Assembly: GCA_002405165.1 (NCBI GenBank)
Contig: DHLF01000008.1
Coordinates: 1-64,000, forward strand
Direction of reading: 5' to 3'
DNA: 64,000 bases
Source: Christensenella sp. UBA4675
GTDB lineage: Bacteria; Bacillota; Clostridia; Christensenellales; Borkfalkiaceae
This document shows, one piece after another, positions 34,462-42,293 of this stretch. The position numbers and the translations under genes are program-made. The notes below the pieces were generated by a model. The model had not been told where the DNA came from and searched no databases. It saw nothing but the letters and a program-made list of their open reading frames with translations. Position 1 is the stretch's first letter. Each line of letters opens with the position of its first letter.

Positions 34462-34872
34462 ATGAGTGACGTTTTTTCAAAAGAAAAGCGCTCCGAAGTT
34501 ATGAAGGCTGTAAAAAGCAAAAACACAAAAACCACGGAGCTAAAGCTTATAAAAATATTTAAGGAATTACACGTTACCGGTTGGCGTAGAACTTATCCGT
34601 TGAAAGGAAAACCGGATTTTGTTTTTCCGAAAAAACGAATAGTAATATTCGTTGATGGTTGCTTTTGGCATGGTCATGATTGTCGTAATGTTACCCCGAA
34701 AGAAAATTCTGATTTTTGGGATAAAAAACGGAATTACAACAAAGCCCATGACGAGATGATTACAAAACTTTTAACTGATAAAGGTTGGAAAGTTGTTCGT
34801 ATTTGGGAGTGCGAACTTAAAAATAAAAATAGAGAGATATTAATTGAGAAAATTAAGGGTTTATTATTATGA
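34462..34872 (+). CDS. vsr: Very short patch repair endonuclease
   Basis: The 136-residue protein is a typical Vsr: SKEKRSEVMKAVKSKNTKTT at the N-terminus, GWRRTYPLKGKPDFVFPKKR with the catalytic Asp, and VDGCFWHGHDC with the catalytic and zinc-binding His/Cys residues, followed by FWDKKRNYNKAHDE. Vsr nicks beside the T of T:G mismatches that arise from deaminated 5-methylcytosine, protecting the host from mutations caused by the C5 methyltransferase that begins this operon. The stop overlaps the ATG of a decayed Nudix gene (ATGA). Confidence 0.97.
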   Translation: MSDVFSKEKRSEVMKAVKSKNTKTTELKLIKIFKELHVTGWRRTYPLKGKPDFVFPKKRIVIFVDGCFWHGHDCRNVTPKENSDFWDKKRNYNKAHDEMITKLLTDKGWKVVRIWECELKNKNREILIEKIKGLLL

Positions 34873-34944
34873 AGGAAGTTGTTGCGGTGCTTATATGAAA
34901 TAAGGATAAGTTGTTGATTTGTAAAAAAAATAAAACAAAAGTTT
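34869..34944 (+). pseudogene. Remnant of a Nudix (MutT-like) hydrolase gene
   Basis: Starting at the ATG that overlaps the vsr stop (ATGA), the frame reads MKEVVAVLI, then a TGA, then NKDKLLICKKNKTK. This is the first strand of a MutT-type Nudix hydrolase, in which the residue after VAVLI is commonly Trp or another residue; TGG to TGA explains the stop. After about 25 codons the similarity ends and no Nudix box follows, so the gene is both interrupted and truncated. The tight overlap with vsr shows it used to be the last gene of the defence operon. Confidence 0.65.
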
Positions 34945-35110
34945 TCTTTTTAGTCGTTTGTTGCGACAAAGTAAAGTGGAACAAAATAACACAACTATAG
35001 AGTTGAAACAATTCAGTGAAATTAGGACATAACGATCTAAAATGGATTATACGGTGGGTGGATTTTATCCTAAATAATGGAAAGACTTAATCATTAGAAT
35101 AATGGCATAG
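34945..35110 (+). other. Non-coding DNA after the Nudix remnant
   Basis: No frame with a ribosome site and no clear hairpin is visible. The sequence is AT-rich and looks like decayed coding or junction DNA between the defence operon and its terminator. Confidence 0.5.
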
Positions 35111-35150
35111 AAATTAGGGTATACGAGTAGAATCGTATGCCCTAATTTTT
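35111..35150 (+). terminator. Strong intrinsic terminator of the defence operon
   Basis: AAATTAGGGTATACGA pairs with TCGTATGCCCTAATTT (one mismatch) around a 6-base loop and is followed by T residues. Confidence 0.85.
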
Positions 35151-35352
35151 TACGCAATGTAGTGCCAAAATGGCACCAAGATATATAAATGAAAGAAAAC
35201 TTATTAAGGCGAACGGTATGTTTTAATAAATGCACGATTTAGCGAGAAACAATTTAGGGAAATCGGCGCATTATGGCGAAACCACTTGATTTTTTCTTTT
35301 TTATATGCTAAATGCGCGTATTTATCTGTGTATATGACAATGTGTTTATGAT

Positions 35353-35390
35353 TTAAGATTCATACGATTAGTCGTGCGCCCTTAATTTTT
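35353..35390 (+). terminator. Weaker, similar hairpin 240 bases downstream
   Basis: TTAAGATTCATACGA and TCGTGCGCCCTTAA form an imperfect stem with a T run, resembling 35111-35150 in sequence (CATACGA, CCCTTAATTTTT). It may be a decayed duplicate. The rest of 35151-35420 holds nothing I can identify. Confidence 0.35.
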
Positions 35391-35420
35391 ACAGATGCAC
35401 GTATATATACGATAAAACGA

Positions 35421-35449
35421 TTGATTATTTTATGGGATTGTGCTATACT
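35421..35449 (+). promoter_or_regulatory. Sigma-A type promoter
   Basis: TTGATT (35421-35426) and TATACT (35444-35449) with a 17-base spacer lie 34 bases before the small DNA-binding-type gene. Confidence 0.7.
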
Positions 35450-35483
35450 TGAAACATAAAATTTCGTAAGAGGTAGGGCAATT

Positions 35484-35696
35484 ATGGTTACACGTAAAGA
35501 AGATACGTCAAGAAGAGTTGCAAGGCGTAAATACGAAGAAAAGAATAAAGAATTACGTAAAGAAAAGAGCGCTAACTTTCAAACGATGGTTCCAAGAGAG
35601 TTGTTTGAAGAAATCAACGCGTTTTTGACTGAAAAGGGTATAATGAAAGTTGAGTTTATCAAAAAAGCCTACGAAATAATGAAAAAAGAGGACTAA
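35484..35696 (+). CDS. Small ribbon-helix-helix-like protein
   Basis: The 70-residue protein has a very basic N-terminal half (TRKEDTSRRVARRKYEEKNK) and then ANFQTMVPRELFEEINAFLT, a strand followed by two helices, which is the pattern of Arc/CopG-type ribbon-helix-helix regulators. AGAGGTAGGG precedes the start. It probably regulates its own small operon with the (broken) peroxiredoxin and the MATE exporter, which follow within a few bases. Identification rests on pattern only. Confidence 0.6.
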   Translation: MVTRKEDTSRRVARRKYEEKNKELRKEKSANFQTMVPRELFEEINAFLTEKGIMKVEFIKKAYEIMKKED

Positions 35697-35700
35697 AATT

Positions 35701-36164
35701 GTGTTAGAAGTTGGAATGAAAGCACCGGAGTTTACGTTGCCCGATAAAAACGGGAAGTTGGTTTCCTTGTCCGATTTTTTCGGCAAGAAAGTGGTTTTGT
35801 ATTTACCCAAAAGATAATACGCCTGGTTGCACAAGGCAAGCGTGCGCGTTTGCGCTCAAAAACAAAGAAATCGAAAGTAAAAACGCGGTAGTTATCGGTA
35901 TTAGCAAAGATAGCGTTAATTCGCATTTGAATTTTGCGACGAAATACAATTTACCGTTTATCTTACTTTCGGATACTGACCTTTCGACGATTCAGGCATA
36001 TGGCGTTTGGCAAGAGAAAAAGTTGTACGGCAAAGTGAGTATGGGTGTTGTGAGAACGATGTTCTTAATCGACGAAACAGGGAACGGTGCAGGCTATTAT
36101 GACAAAAGTCAAACCCGACACCAACGCCGACGAAAATTTAGCGTTGTTGGGAAGTGGAAATAGT
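35701..36164 (+). pseudogene. Peroxiredoxin (Bcp/AhpC-type) gene broken by two frameshifts
   Basis: The GTG-started frame reads VLEVGMKAPEFTLPDKNGKL and so on to a stop at 35816. The expected continuation (TPGCTRQACAFALKNKEIES, with the catalytic Cys pair) is in another frame; loss of two T in the run before ACCCAAAAGAT accounts for it. A second shift at about 36081-36090 separates the RTMFLIDETG segment from QAIMTKVKPDTNADENL, which is the usual Bcp ending. The third frame then runs without a stop into the MATE gene. Either the gene is dead or the two shifts are sequencing errors in short homopolymers. Confidence 0.8.
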
Positions 36165-37502
36165 ATGCTCACAAAAGTAAAAAAATCGTTAAGTAAAATC
36201 AATTATAAACTGTTTTTGGCGTTGTTGGTGCTTGGGTTAGTGCCGACGATTTATACGACGGTTAGGGTTTTCTTTTTAGGACAACTTCCTGGAGAATGCT
36301 CGTTTTCGATAGCAGGGCAGTTGTCGTGGGTAAATCTTTTATACGAGATTTTGAGCGAAGCAATCGTTTTGCCGTTGTTCTTCTTTATCGGCAAAGTGTT
36401 GGTCGATAAAAACGAGTTTGCAAACCTCATGCGAACAGGTTTAATTGTGTCCGTCGGCGCGTACACGCTACTGTCGTTTTTGATAATTGCGCTTGCTAAA
36501 CCGCTTTTAACACTTATGGCAACAGATAAAGCGATTATTGACGCATCGGCAACTTACATAAGAATTGAAAGCGTGGCAAGTATATTCTCGCTTGCGTTCA
36601 ACTTTATTATGGTTGGTATGGTAACGCTCGGCAAAGAAAAATACGTTTACATGCTTACTGCGGTAAAACTTGTTTTATGTTTGCTTGTGGATACGTTTAT
36701 GGTTTCCACCTTGCCCGTGTCCTTAAATCTCGGCGTAAATGGGATTGCGTTCTCAAATATAATTGTTAACGTTATTCTTGTTGCTACAGCTATCGTATTA
36801 TTAAGCAAAGAGGGGATTGTCCTTTTCAAGAAAGAAAAACTGTCGTTCGGATGGATGAAAGATTTTGCAAAAGTCGGCGGAATATCGGGCTTGGAATCGT
36901 TCGTTAGAAATATAGCCTATATGCTTATGATTGCACGTATGGTGAATATTGTGGGAGAGCAGGGAACATATTGGGTGGCGAATAACTTTATTTGGGGTTG
37001 GTTATTGCTTCCTGTATTGCAGCTTGGCGAACTTATCAAGCGTGAAACGGCGACGGACGAAAATGCAATAAAAAACAATTCGCTTGGATATTTCGTTATC
37101 ACGTTGGCGATTTGCGTTTTGTGGTGTATTACCATTCCGCTTTGGAAACCGTTTATGGCAAACGTATTGAATTTTAGCGACATAGATAAACTGTTTGAAC
37201 TCGTTATGGTGTTACTCGGATTTTATATGGTTTACGCTTTCCAAAACGTGTTCGATTCAATGTTTTACGGGCTTGGTAAAACCAACTATATGTTGTTTGA
37301 ATCGGTTGTGACGAATACGATTTATTATGGCGGGGCGTTTATCTTATATCTTTGTGGGGCTTGGCAACCTACGCTTATCGGCATTGCGTTATTGTTCGGT
37401 ATAGGTAATGCGTTTGATGCTATCGTATCTCTCGTGGCGTATGTGTTTTTGTTGAAGAAAAAGAAAATCAACGTTTTAGATGTTGACGGGAACAAAAAAT
37501 AA
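36165..37502 (+). CDS. MATE-family efflux transporter
   Basis: The protein has 445 residues from the ATG at 36165 and twelve hydrophobic segments in two halves, the topology of MATE multidrug/Na+ (or H+) antiporters. Its closest type appears to be the NorM/MepA-like group with DinF-type sequences; the segment SLAFNFIMVGMVTLGKEKYV in the first half and GLESFVRNIAYMLMI in the second are consistent with this. Substrate unknown. The frame is open upstream into the peroxiredoxin remnant, so translation could start earlier, but 36165 gives a natural N-terminus (a basic stretch before helix 1). It is the last gene before the right end of the element. Confidence 0.85.
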   Translation: MLTKVKKSLSKINYKLFLALLVLGLVPTIYTTVRVFFLGQLPGECSFSIAGQLSWVNLLYEILSEAIVLPLFFFIGKVLVDKNEFANLMRTGLIVSVGAYTLLSFLIIALAKPLLTLMATDKAIIDASATYIRIESVASIFSLAFNFIMVGMVTLGKEKYVYMLTAVKLVLCLLVDTFMVSTLPVSLNLGVNGIAFSNIIVNVILVATAIVLLSKEGIVLFKKEKLSFGWMKDFAKVGGISGLESFVRNIAYMLMIARMVNIVGEQGTYWVANNFIWGWLLLPVLQLGELIKRETATDENAIKNNSLGYFVITLAICVLWCITIPLWKPFMANVLNFSDIDKLFELVMVLLGFYMVYAFQNVFDSMFYGLGKTNYMLFESVVTNTIYYGGAFILYLCGAWQPTLIGIALLFGIGNAFDAIVSLVAYVFLLKKKKINVLDVDGNKK

Positions 37503-37666
37503 GAGTGTTTTTAGAGCCTTAAAAATAATAAGACATGCGGTAATAGATATGAATGTCAATAACCCGAAAGGACAATAAAAAACAACCAAAAACAGCTAAA
37601 AAGCACTCAAAAAGGTATAAAATATTGCGTTTTTGGGCTTTGACCTACCATTCGCACTCATTCATA

Positions 37667-37690
37667 CAGGCGAACATCCGTAATCCGAGG
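37667..37690 (+). repeat. Putative right attachment site (attR) with displaced ppdK 3' end
   Basis: CAGGCGAACATCCGTAATCC and the next four bases encode QANIRNPR, then AAG TAA (K, stop), a plausible native C-terminus of pyruvate, phosphate dikinase. Nothing upstream of it is ppdK-like. Matching 24-base copy at 12588-12611. It is followed at 37748 by a good terminator, presumably the original ppdK terminator. The stretch 37503-37666 between the MATE gene and this site shows no gene or clear hairpin. Confidence 0.7.
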
Positions 37691-37747
37691 AAGTAAGCTT
37701 TTGGCGGAAAACGGTTAAATTACGGCATTTTAATACTGAATTTTAAG

Positions 37748-37784
37748 AAAAACAGCCATTCTCGCTTGAATTTGGCTGTTTTTC
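37748..37784 (+). terminator. Intrinsic terminator (probably the original ppdK terminator)
   Basis: AAAAACAGCCA and TGGCTGTTTTT form an 11-base stem with a 14-base loop, followed by TCTT. Confidence 0.75.
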
Positions 37785-37787
37785 TTC

Positions 37788-37822
37788 ACAAAAAAAAGCG
37801 GTAACGAAAAGTTACCGCTTTA
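37788..37822 (-). terminator. Intrinsic terminator of the minus-strand lipoprotein gene
   Basis: AAAGCGGTAAC and GTTACCGCTTT form an 11-base stem; on the minus strand it is followed by a run of T. It lies 15 bases after the lipoprotein stop and back to back with the plus-strand terminator. Confidence 0.85.
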
Positions 37823-37835
37823 AGTTTTTTAAATT

Positions 37836-38786
37836 TTAAAACTGATTGGTCGTAAACGTTTTTAAAGAGTATACTAAATTTCCCGTAGAAAACGCAGGGG
37901 TAGTAAACTTTAATAAAACGTTGTTTTTAAACATAGTCGTTTGCGTGGTGTAATAAGCGTAAAGTTTAGAACCGCTATAAGTTCCCGTTTTACAAATGGA
38001 TAAACAATCTGTTTTGATAGAAGTTTGTTTGTGTCCGTAAAGCGTGCAGTCGGTAGTCATATCGGTGTTGGTAGATTCCGCCTTAACCGCTAAGGAAAGC
38101 ATTTCGTTTTGCACAACGTTATACGTTTTTAGCGTGATATTAAATCCGCTTTCTATTTTATACATTCTCGGATAGAACATTAAAAGTTCATTTTCGCAAA
38201 AAGACGAAGAATTATAAGATTTTTCGCTTTTTTCGGGCGTTTTCAAAACTTTGTCTGACAATTCTTTAAAGCTAGTTACCGCTTTATCGCCGTAGTTTAC
38301 GGTATATTCGTATTTAATGGTTTCAAATTTTATAGAATTTCCATTGGGGACGGGAGATGTGGAAGTAACTTGTTTTTCCGTTTTATACGGCTTAATACTG
38401 TCGCCGTATCCCTTAAAATAAACTACGCTGTGCATACTGTCGTCAACGTTTACGGTTTTAGTTTTATAAGTATAAGTTCCCTTTAAAACCATATCGCTTT
38501 CTAGTTTATAACAATCTACGCTTTCTTCGTTTATCGTTAAAGAAGATTTAGTTAAATGGGTAACGTAAGTTCCCGTAGTAATGGTGAGTGTTACGTCAGC
38601 GTTTTTATACGCTTCTATTTTTATTTCGTATTCGCTTTTTTCGTCAATGTCGGCAATTTCGCTAGTTTGAGGGTTTTTAAGCCAGTAAGCTCCGCTTTTT
38701 GTGTACGAAGTAGAGCTTGACGAACAACCCGAAGCAAGCGAAAAACACAAAACGCAAGTAAATAAAATAGCAATTATTTTTTTCAT
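37836..38786 (-). CDS. Lipoprotein of unknown function
   Basis: The 316-residue protein begins with a lipoprotein signal peptide ending SLASGC, followed by a Ser-rich linker. The mature part is rich in Thr, Ser and Tyr and in alternating hydrophobic/polar strands (VTLTITTGTYVTHLTKSSLT), so it is probably all-beta and extracellular. Several spaced Cys (about 8 in the mature part) might form disulfides. No known domain was recognised. GGAGA lies 4 bases before the ATG. It stands alone, convergent with the end of the mobile element. Confidence 0.7.
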   Translation of the reverse strand: MKKIIAILFTCVLCFSLASGCSSSSTSYTKSGAYWLKNPQTSEIADIDEKSEYEIKIEAYKNADVTLTITTGTYVTHLTKSSLTINEESVDCYKLESDMVLKGTYTYKTKTVNVDDSMHSVVYFKGYGDSIKPYKTEKQVTSTSPVPNGNSIKFETIKYEYTVNYGDKAVTSFKELSDKVLKTPEKSEKSYNSSSFCENELLMFYPRMYKIESGFNITLKTYNVVQNEMLSLAVKAESTNTDMTTDCTLYGHKQTSIKTDCLSICKTGTYSGSKLYAYYTTQTTMFKNNVLLKFTTPAFSTGNLVYSLKTFTTNQF

Positions 38787-38904
38787 ACATTCTCCGTTTT
38801 ACCGTTAATTTTTAACGATTTTTCGTTTAATACCAACATTATAACAAAAACGATAAAAAAAAGCAAAATAAAATGATAAAAAAGTCCGTTTTGTATGCGA
38901 AATA

Positions 38905-38913
38905 TGATATAAT
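38905..38913 (+). promoter_or_regulatory. Extended -10 promoter of addBA
   Basis: TGATATAAT is a TGn-TATAAT extended -10 element; no good -35 box is present. It lies 162 bases before addB, leaving a leader of about 155 bases in which I see no hairpin of note. Confidence 0.5.
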
Positions 38914-39074
38914 ACAAGAAAGTGGAAATTAGCGTGCAAAAAAATAGACTTTTGATTATTGCAATAAAAAGATAAAACGCGGTATTTTAGTGTTTTTTGA
39001 TAGGAGCAAAATTTTATCGAATGGGAAAGAGCTGTTTTTTAACATTCAAACAATAAAAACAAAAAAGGTTTAAA

Positions 39075-42000
39075 ATGATTTACGTTGAAAAAAATTTTTA
39101 CAACTTAACTAATAAAACGGTAGACGTTATTCGAGAAAAAGGGAACGAGCCTACGATAGTTTTTTCGGAAGATAGGAACACTTTGGCTTTGGAAAGGGCG
39201 TTGTGTGAAAAAACGGGCGGAAGTTTTTTTTGTGACGTAACTACTCTAAATAGATTTTATCTAAAATTAAACGATAAAAAGGACGTGTGCGGAAAAGTTG
39301 CCAGCAGTTTAATTTTAAAGCAAATTATTTTAAACAATAAAGAAAAATTAAAGTGTTTTGCGTATTCGTCGGCGTTAAGTTTAGCAAAATCTTTATTCGA
39401 ATTGATATCGCAGTTAAAAAGCGCGAAAGTAACTCCCGAAAAAATTTTAGAGTGTTCGGGTAAGTTTGACGGATTATTTGCAAATAAATTACACGACGTT
39501 GCTTTTTGTTACAGCGAGTACGAAAAATTTTTGTCCGAGAAAAATTTATACGACGGAAACAACTATTTAGACGGTTTTATAGAAAGTTTAAAAACTTTTC
39601 CGTTAGAAGATTATTGCGTAATTATATCGGGGTACGATTCGGTTACAAAGCAAACTGCGCAAATATTTAAAGAAATTTCTTTGCGCGCAAAAAGCGTGGA
39701 TTTTATAGTTTTAGGCGGAAGAGAAGAAGTTTACGTAAACGAAATGGCAAGTTTTGCTAAATCTTTAAAGCAAGATTTAGTTTGCTCTCCCGAACTTCCT
39801 TTAACGGAATATTTATTTAACGAAAACAAAAAAGTCGGGCTATATAGCGATAAAATATCAATAAAAGAATATGGGAACGAAGTAGAAGAAATAAATTCCG
39901 TATGCGAAAAAATAAGATTAAAGGTAAATAACGGGGCAAAGTATTCGGATTTTTTATACGTTGCGGGTAATTTTTCGTCGGCAAAGCTTATGATAAAAAA
40001 AGCTTTCGACGATTATAATATCCCTTATTATTTCGAAGATAAATTCGTTTTGTCGGAACATCCTTTATTAAAAGCCGTAAGCGTTTTTTTAGACGCGGTG
40101 TACTATAAAGGGGATTTAAGGCGGTATAAAAGATTTTTGCGTTTTTCATCTATTTTAGATAAAACGGTATCGGACGAATATTTGTCGTTCGTAGATAAAA
40201 ACGCTTACACCGAAAAGACGATAGCTTTTCCCTTTACCGAAAAAGACGAAAAAATAGAAGAATACGAAAAAATAAGACAAAAAAGCTCTATAATATATTC
40301 TTGCGCTAAAAACGGAACGGTAAAGTATTTTTGCGATGAAATAAGAGAAATTTTTTCCGTATTTTCCACGCAGGACAACTGCGAAAAAATAGCAGAAATA
40401 TTTAGTAGGGAAGGGGAAGAAGAGTTAGCCGAGTTTTGCAATTCGGGACAAGAAAAAATAGAAGAGTTGTTAAACGAGCTTGAAATTTTTTCTACCGACG
40501 AAAAAATAAGCGCGATAGAGTTTAAAAGTTTATTGTTATCGGGAGCGGAGAGTAGCGAAATAACAGTGCTTCCGCAAACTTCGGAATGCGTATACGTAGG
40601 CTCTTACGCCGAATGTAAATTCCGTTTTGCTAAAAACTTATTTGCAACCGCGCTTACTTCTACCGTTTTATCGCCCGTAAACGACACTTGTATTTTTACC
40701 GATTCGGATTTAAGACGACTAGACGAGTTATCGGTTGAAATTGACCCTAAAATAGAAATTGTAAACAGGCGTCAAAAGGAAGCGCTTTGCGTTTCGTTAA
40801 CGGAATTTACCGAAAACGCCGAATATTCTTACTCTGTTACCGATTTAAACGGCGGAATGAATATACCTAGCGAAATAATAGCAAATATTGAAAAATGCTA
40901 CGACGTAAAAACGGTAAAAGTAGGTTTGTTTAACGAGTTATTGCTAAGTCAAGGGGACGAAAATATAAAAAAAGATTACTATATAACTAAATTTTTAACC
41001 GAAAAAACGGGTCTTAAAAATTTTGCGATTCAGGCGGAAAGATTTAGATATTTTAAAGGTGATTCGTTTGGTTTTTCGTCTTTTTACGAAGCTTTAAAGG
41101 GTGGAGAGAAAAAAGAAAAACTAGATAAAATTTTAAGGGAAGTAAACAGCGAAGTTGTTATCTACGAAAAAACTGCGGGGGATTTGTTTTTTAAAGACGG
41201 GTTTGTTTCCGCCACGACTTTGGAGCAATATTTTTCTTGTCCGTATAAAAATTACGTGTCTAACGGTTTAAAGTTAAAAGAAGTTCAAGACGGAACGGTA
41301 AAATCTAACGACTTGGGTAGCGTTTTGCATGAGGTACTACAAAACTTTATAAAAATAGCTTTTGGGGGCAATGGCGAAAAAGGCGAAGAACTTACGGATA
41401 ATCAAATAGAAACAATTGTAAATCAACTTATAGACGTGCTTTTACTAGACGAAAACTATTCTAAATACTTAAAAAAGGTTCAATACAAGCTAACTTTTTC
41501 TCTTCTTCGTCAAGAAGCCGTTAAGTATTGTAAAAGGGTATACGCTTCGTTTAAAAACAGCGAATTTCGCCCGTTGTATACCGAAAAATCGTTTGGATTC
41601 GAAAAGGATAAATTTAAAGCTATTGACCTTCCGGTAAAAAGCGGGAAATATAAAGTAAAAGGAATAATTGACAGGATAGACGTCGATAAAGAAAACAACG
41701 CACGAATTATAGATTATAAATCGGGTAAAACGAGCGTTAAAACGGACGGCGGAGAAACTAATTTCGAAGACGAAAGCTTGCTTTATAAAGGCAAAAAAAT
41801 GCAGTTGTACCTTTATATGAACGTTTTAAAAGACAATAATTATTCGGTTTCGGGCGTATATTACGCTCCCGTAAACGATAACTATTTAAAGGCGGGCGAC
41901 AAACTTTCCCCCGTTTTGCAAGGGAAAACCGTATATGATGAAAAAATTATAAAAAACACCGACGCGTCTATTTACGAAAAATTAGACAGCGACGTTTTGA

Positions 42001-42293
42001 ACGTAAAATTTTCGAATGATAAAGCAGTAAAGAAAAATAAAGATTTTTTAGACAGGCAAACGCTTTTAGATTGCGGGGAATACGCTAAAATTTTAAGCGG
42101 AAAGGCCGTTGACGAAATAAAAAAAGGCGTGATTATCGCATCTCCCTCGGGGGCTGATTGCGAATATTGTCAATATAAAGGACTATGCAATTTCGACAAG
42201 GAAAAGTGCGATACAACAAGGCGTATTCGCAGGGTTAGCGGAGAAAATATATCCGTAATCGTAGAAAAGGAAAATGAAAATGGAAAGGACTAA
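39075..42293 (+). CDS. addB: ATP-dependent helicase/nuclease subunit B (AddB)
   Basis: The 1072-residue protein forms with AddA the helicase-nuclease that resects double-strand breaks up to a Chi site for recombination. The C-terminal third has the RecB-type PD-(D/E)XK nuclease (DLGSVLHEVLQNF, GIIDRIDVDK, ARIIDYKSGKT) and the four Cys that hold an iron-sulfur cluster: one in FSCPYKNY and three in CEYCQYKGLC. The N-terminal region is helicase-like but shows no P-loop, unlike Bacillus AddB, whose N-terminus has GRSGSGKT. The length is slightly short for the family. It overlaps addA by 14 bases. Confidence 0.9.
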   Translation: MIYVEKNFYNLTNKTVDVIREKGNEPTIVFSEDRNTLALERALCEKTGGSFFCDVTTLNRFYLKLNDKKDVCGKVASSLILKQIILNNKEKLKCFAYSSALSLAKSLFELISQLKSAKVTPEKILECSGKFDGLFANKLHDVAFCYSEYEKFLSEKNLYDGNNYLDGFIESLKTFPLEDYCVIISGYDSVTKQTAQIFKEISLRAKSVDFIVLGGREEVYVNEMASFAKSLKQDLVCSPELPLTEYLFNENKKVGLYSDKISIKEYGNEVEEINSVCEKIRLKVNNGAKYSDFLYVAGNFSSAKLMIKKAFDDYNIPYYFEDKFVLSEHPLLKAVSVFLDAVYYKGDLRRYKRFLRFSSILDKTVSDEYLSFVDKNAYTEKTIAFPFTEKDEKIEEYEKIRQKSSIIYSCAKNGTVKYFCDEIREIFSVFSTQDNCEKIAEIFSREGEEELAEFCNSGQEKIEELLNELEIFSTDEKISAIEFKSLLLSGAESSEITVLPQTSECVYVGSYAECKFRFAKNLFATALTSTVLSPVNDTCIFTDSDLRRLDELSVEIDPKIEIVNRRQKEALCVSLTEFTENAEYSYSVTDLNGGMNIPSEIIANIEKCYDVKTVKVGLFNELLLSQGDENIKKDYYITKFLTEKTGLKNFAIQAERFRYFKGDSFGFSSFYEALKGGEKKEKLDKILREVNSEVVIYEKTAGDLFFKDGFVSATTLEQYFSCPYKNYVSNGLKLKEVQDGTVKSNDLGSVLHEVLQNFIKIAFGGNGEKGEELTDNQIETIVNQLIDVLLLDENYSKYLKKVQYKLTFSLLRQEAVKYCKRVYASFKNSEFRPLYTEKSFGFEKDKFKAIDLPVKSGKYKVKGIIDRIDVDKENNARIIDYKSGKTSVKTDGGETNFEDESLLYKGKKMQLYLYMNVLKDNNYSVSGVYYAPVNDNYLKAGDKLSPVLQGKTVYDEKIIKNTDASIYEKLDSDVLNVKFSNDKAVKKNKDFLDRQTLLDCGEYAKILSGKAVDEIKKGVIIASPSGADCEYCQYKGLCNFDKEKCDTTRRIRRVSGENISVIVEKENENGKD

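Noticed and set aside
34869..34944. TGA read as Trp (alternative genetic code)
   Set aside because: TGA ends many intact genes in this window, e.g. vsr, atpF and the PD-(D/E)XK protein, and the Nudix fragment is also truncated.
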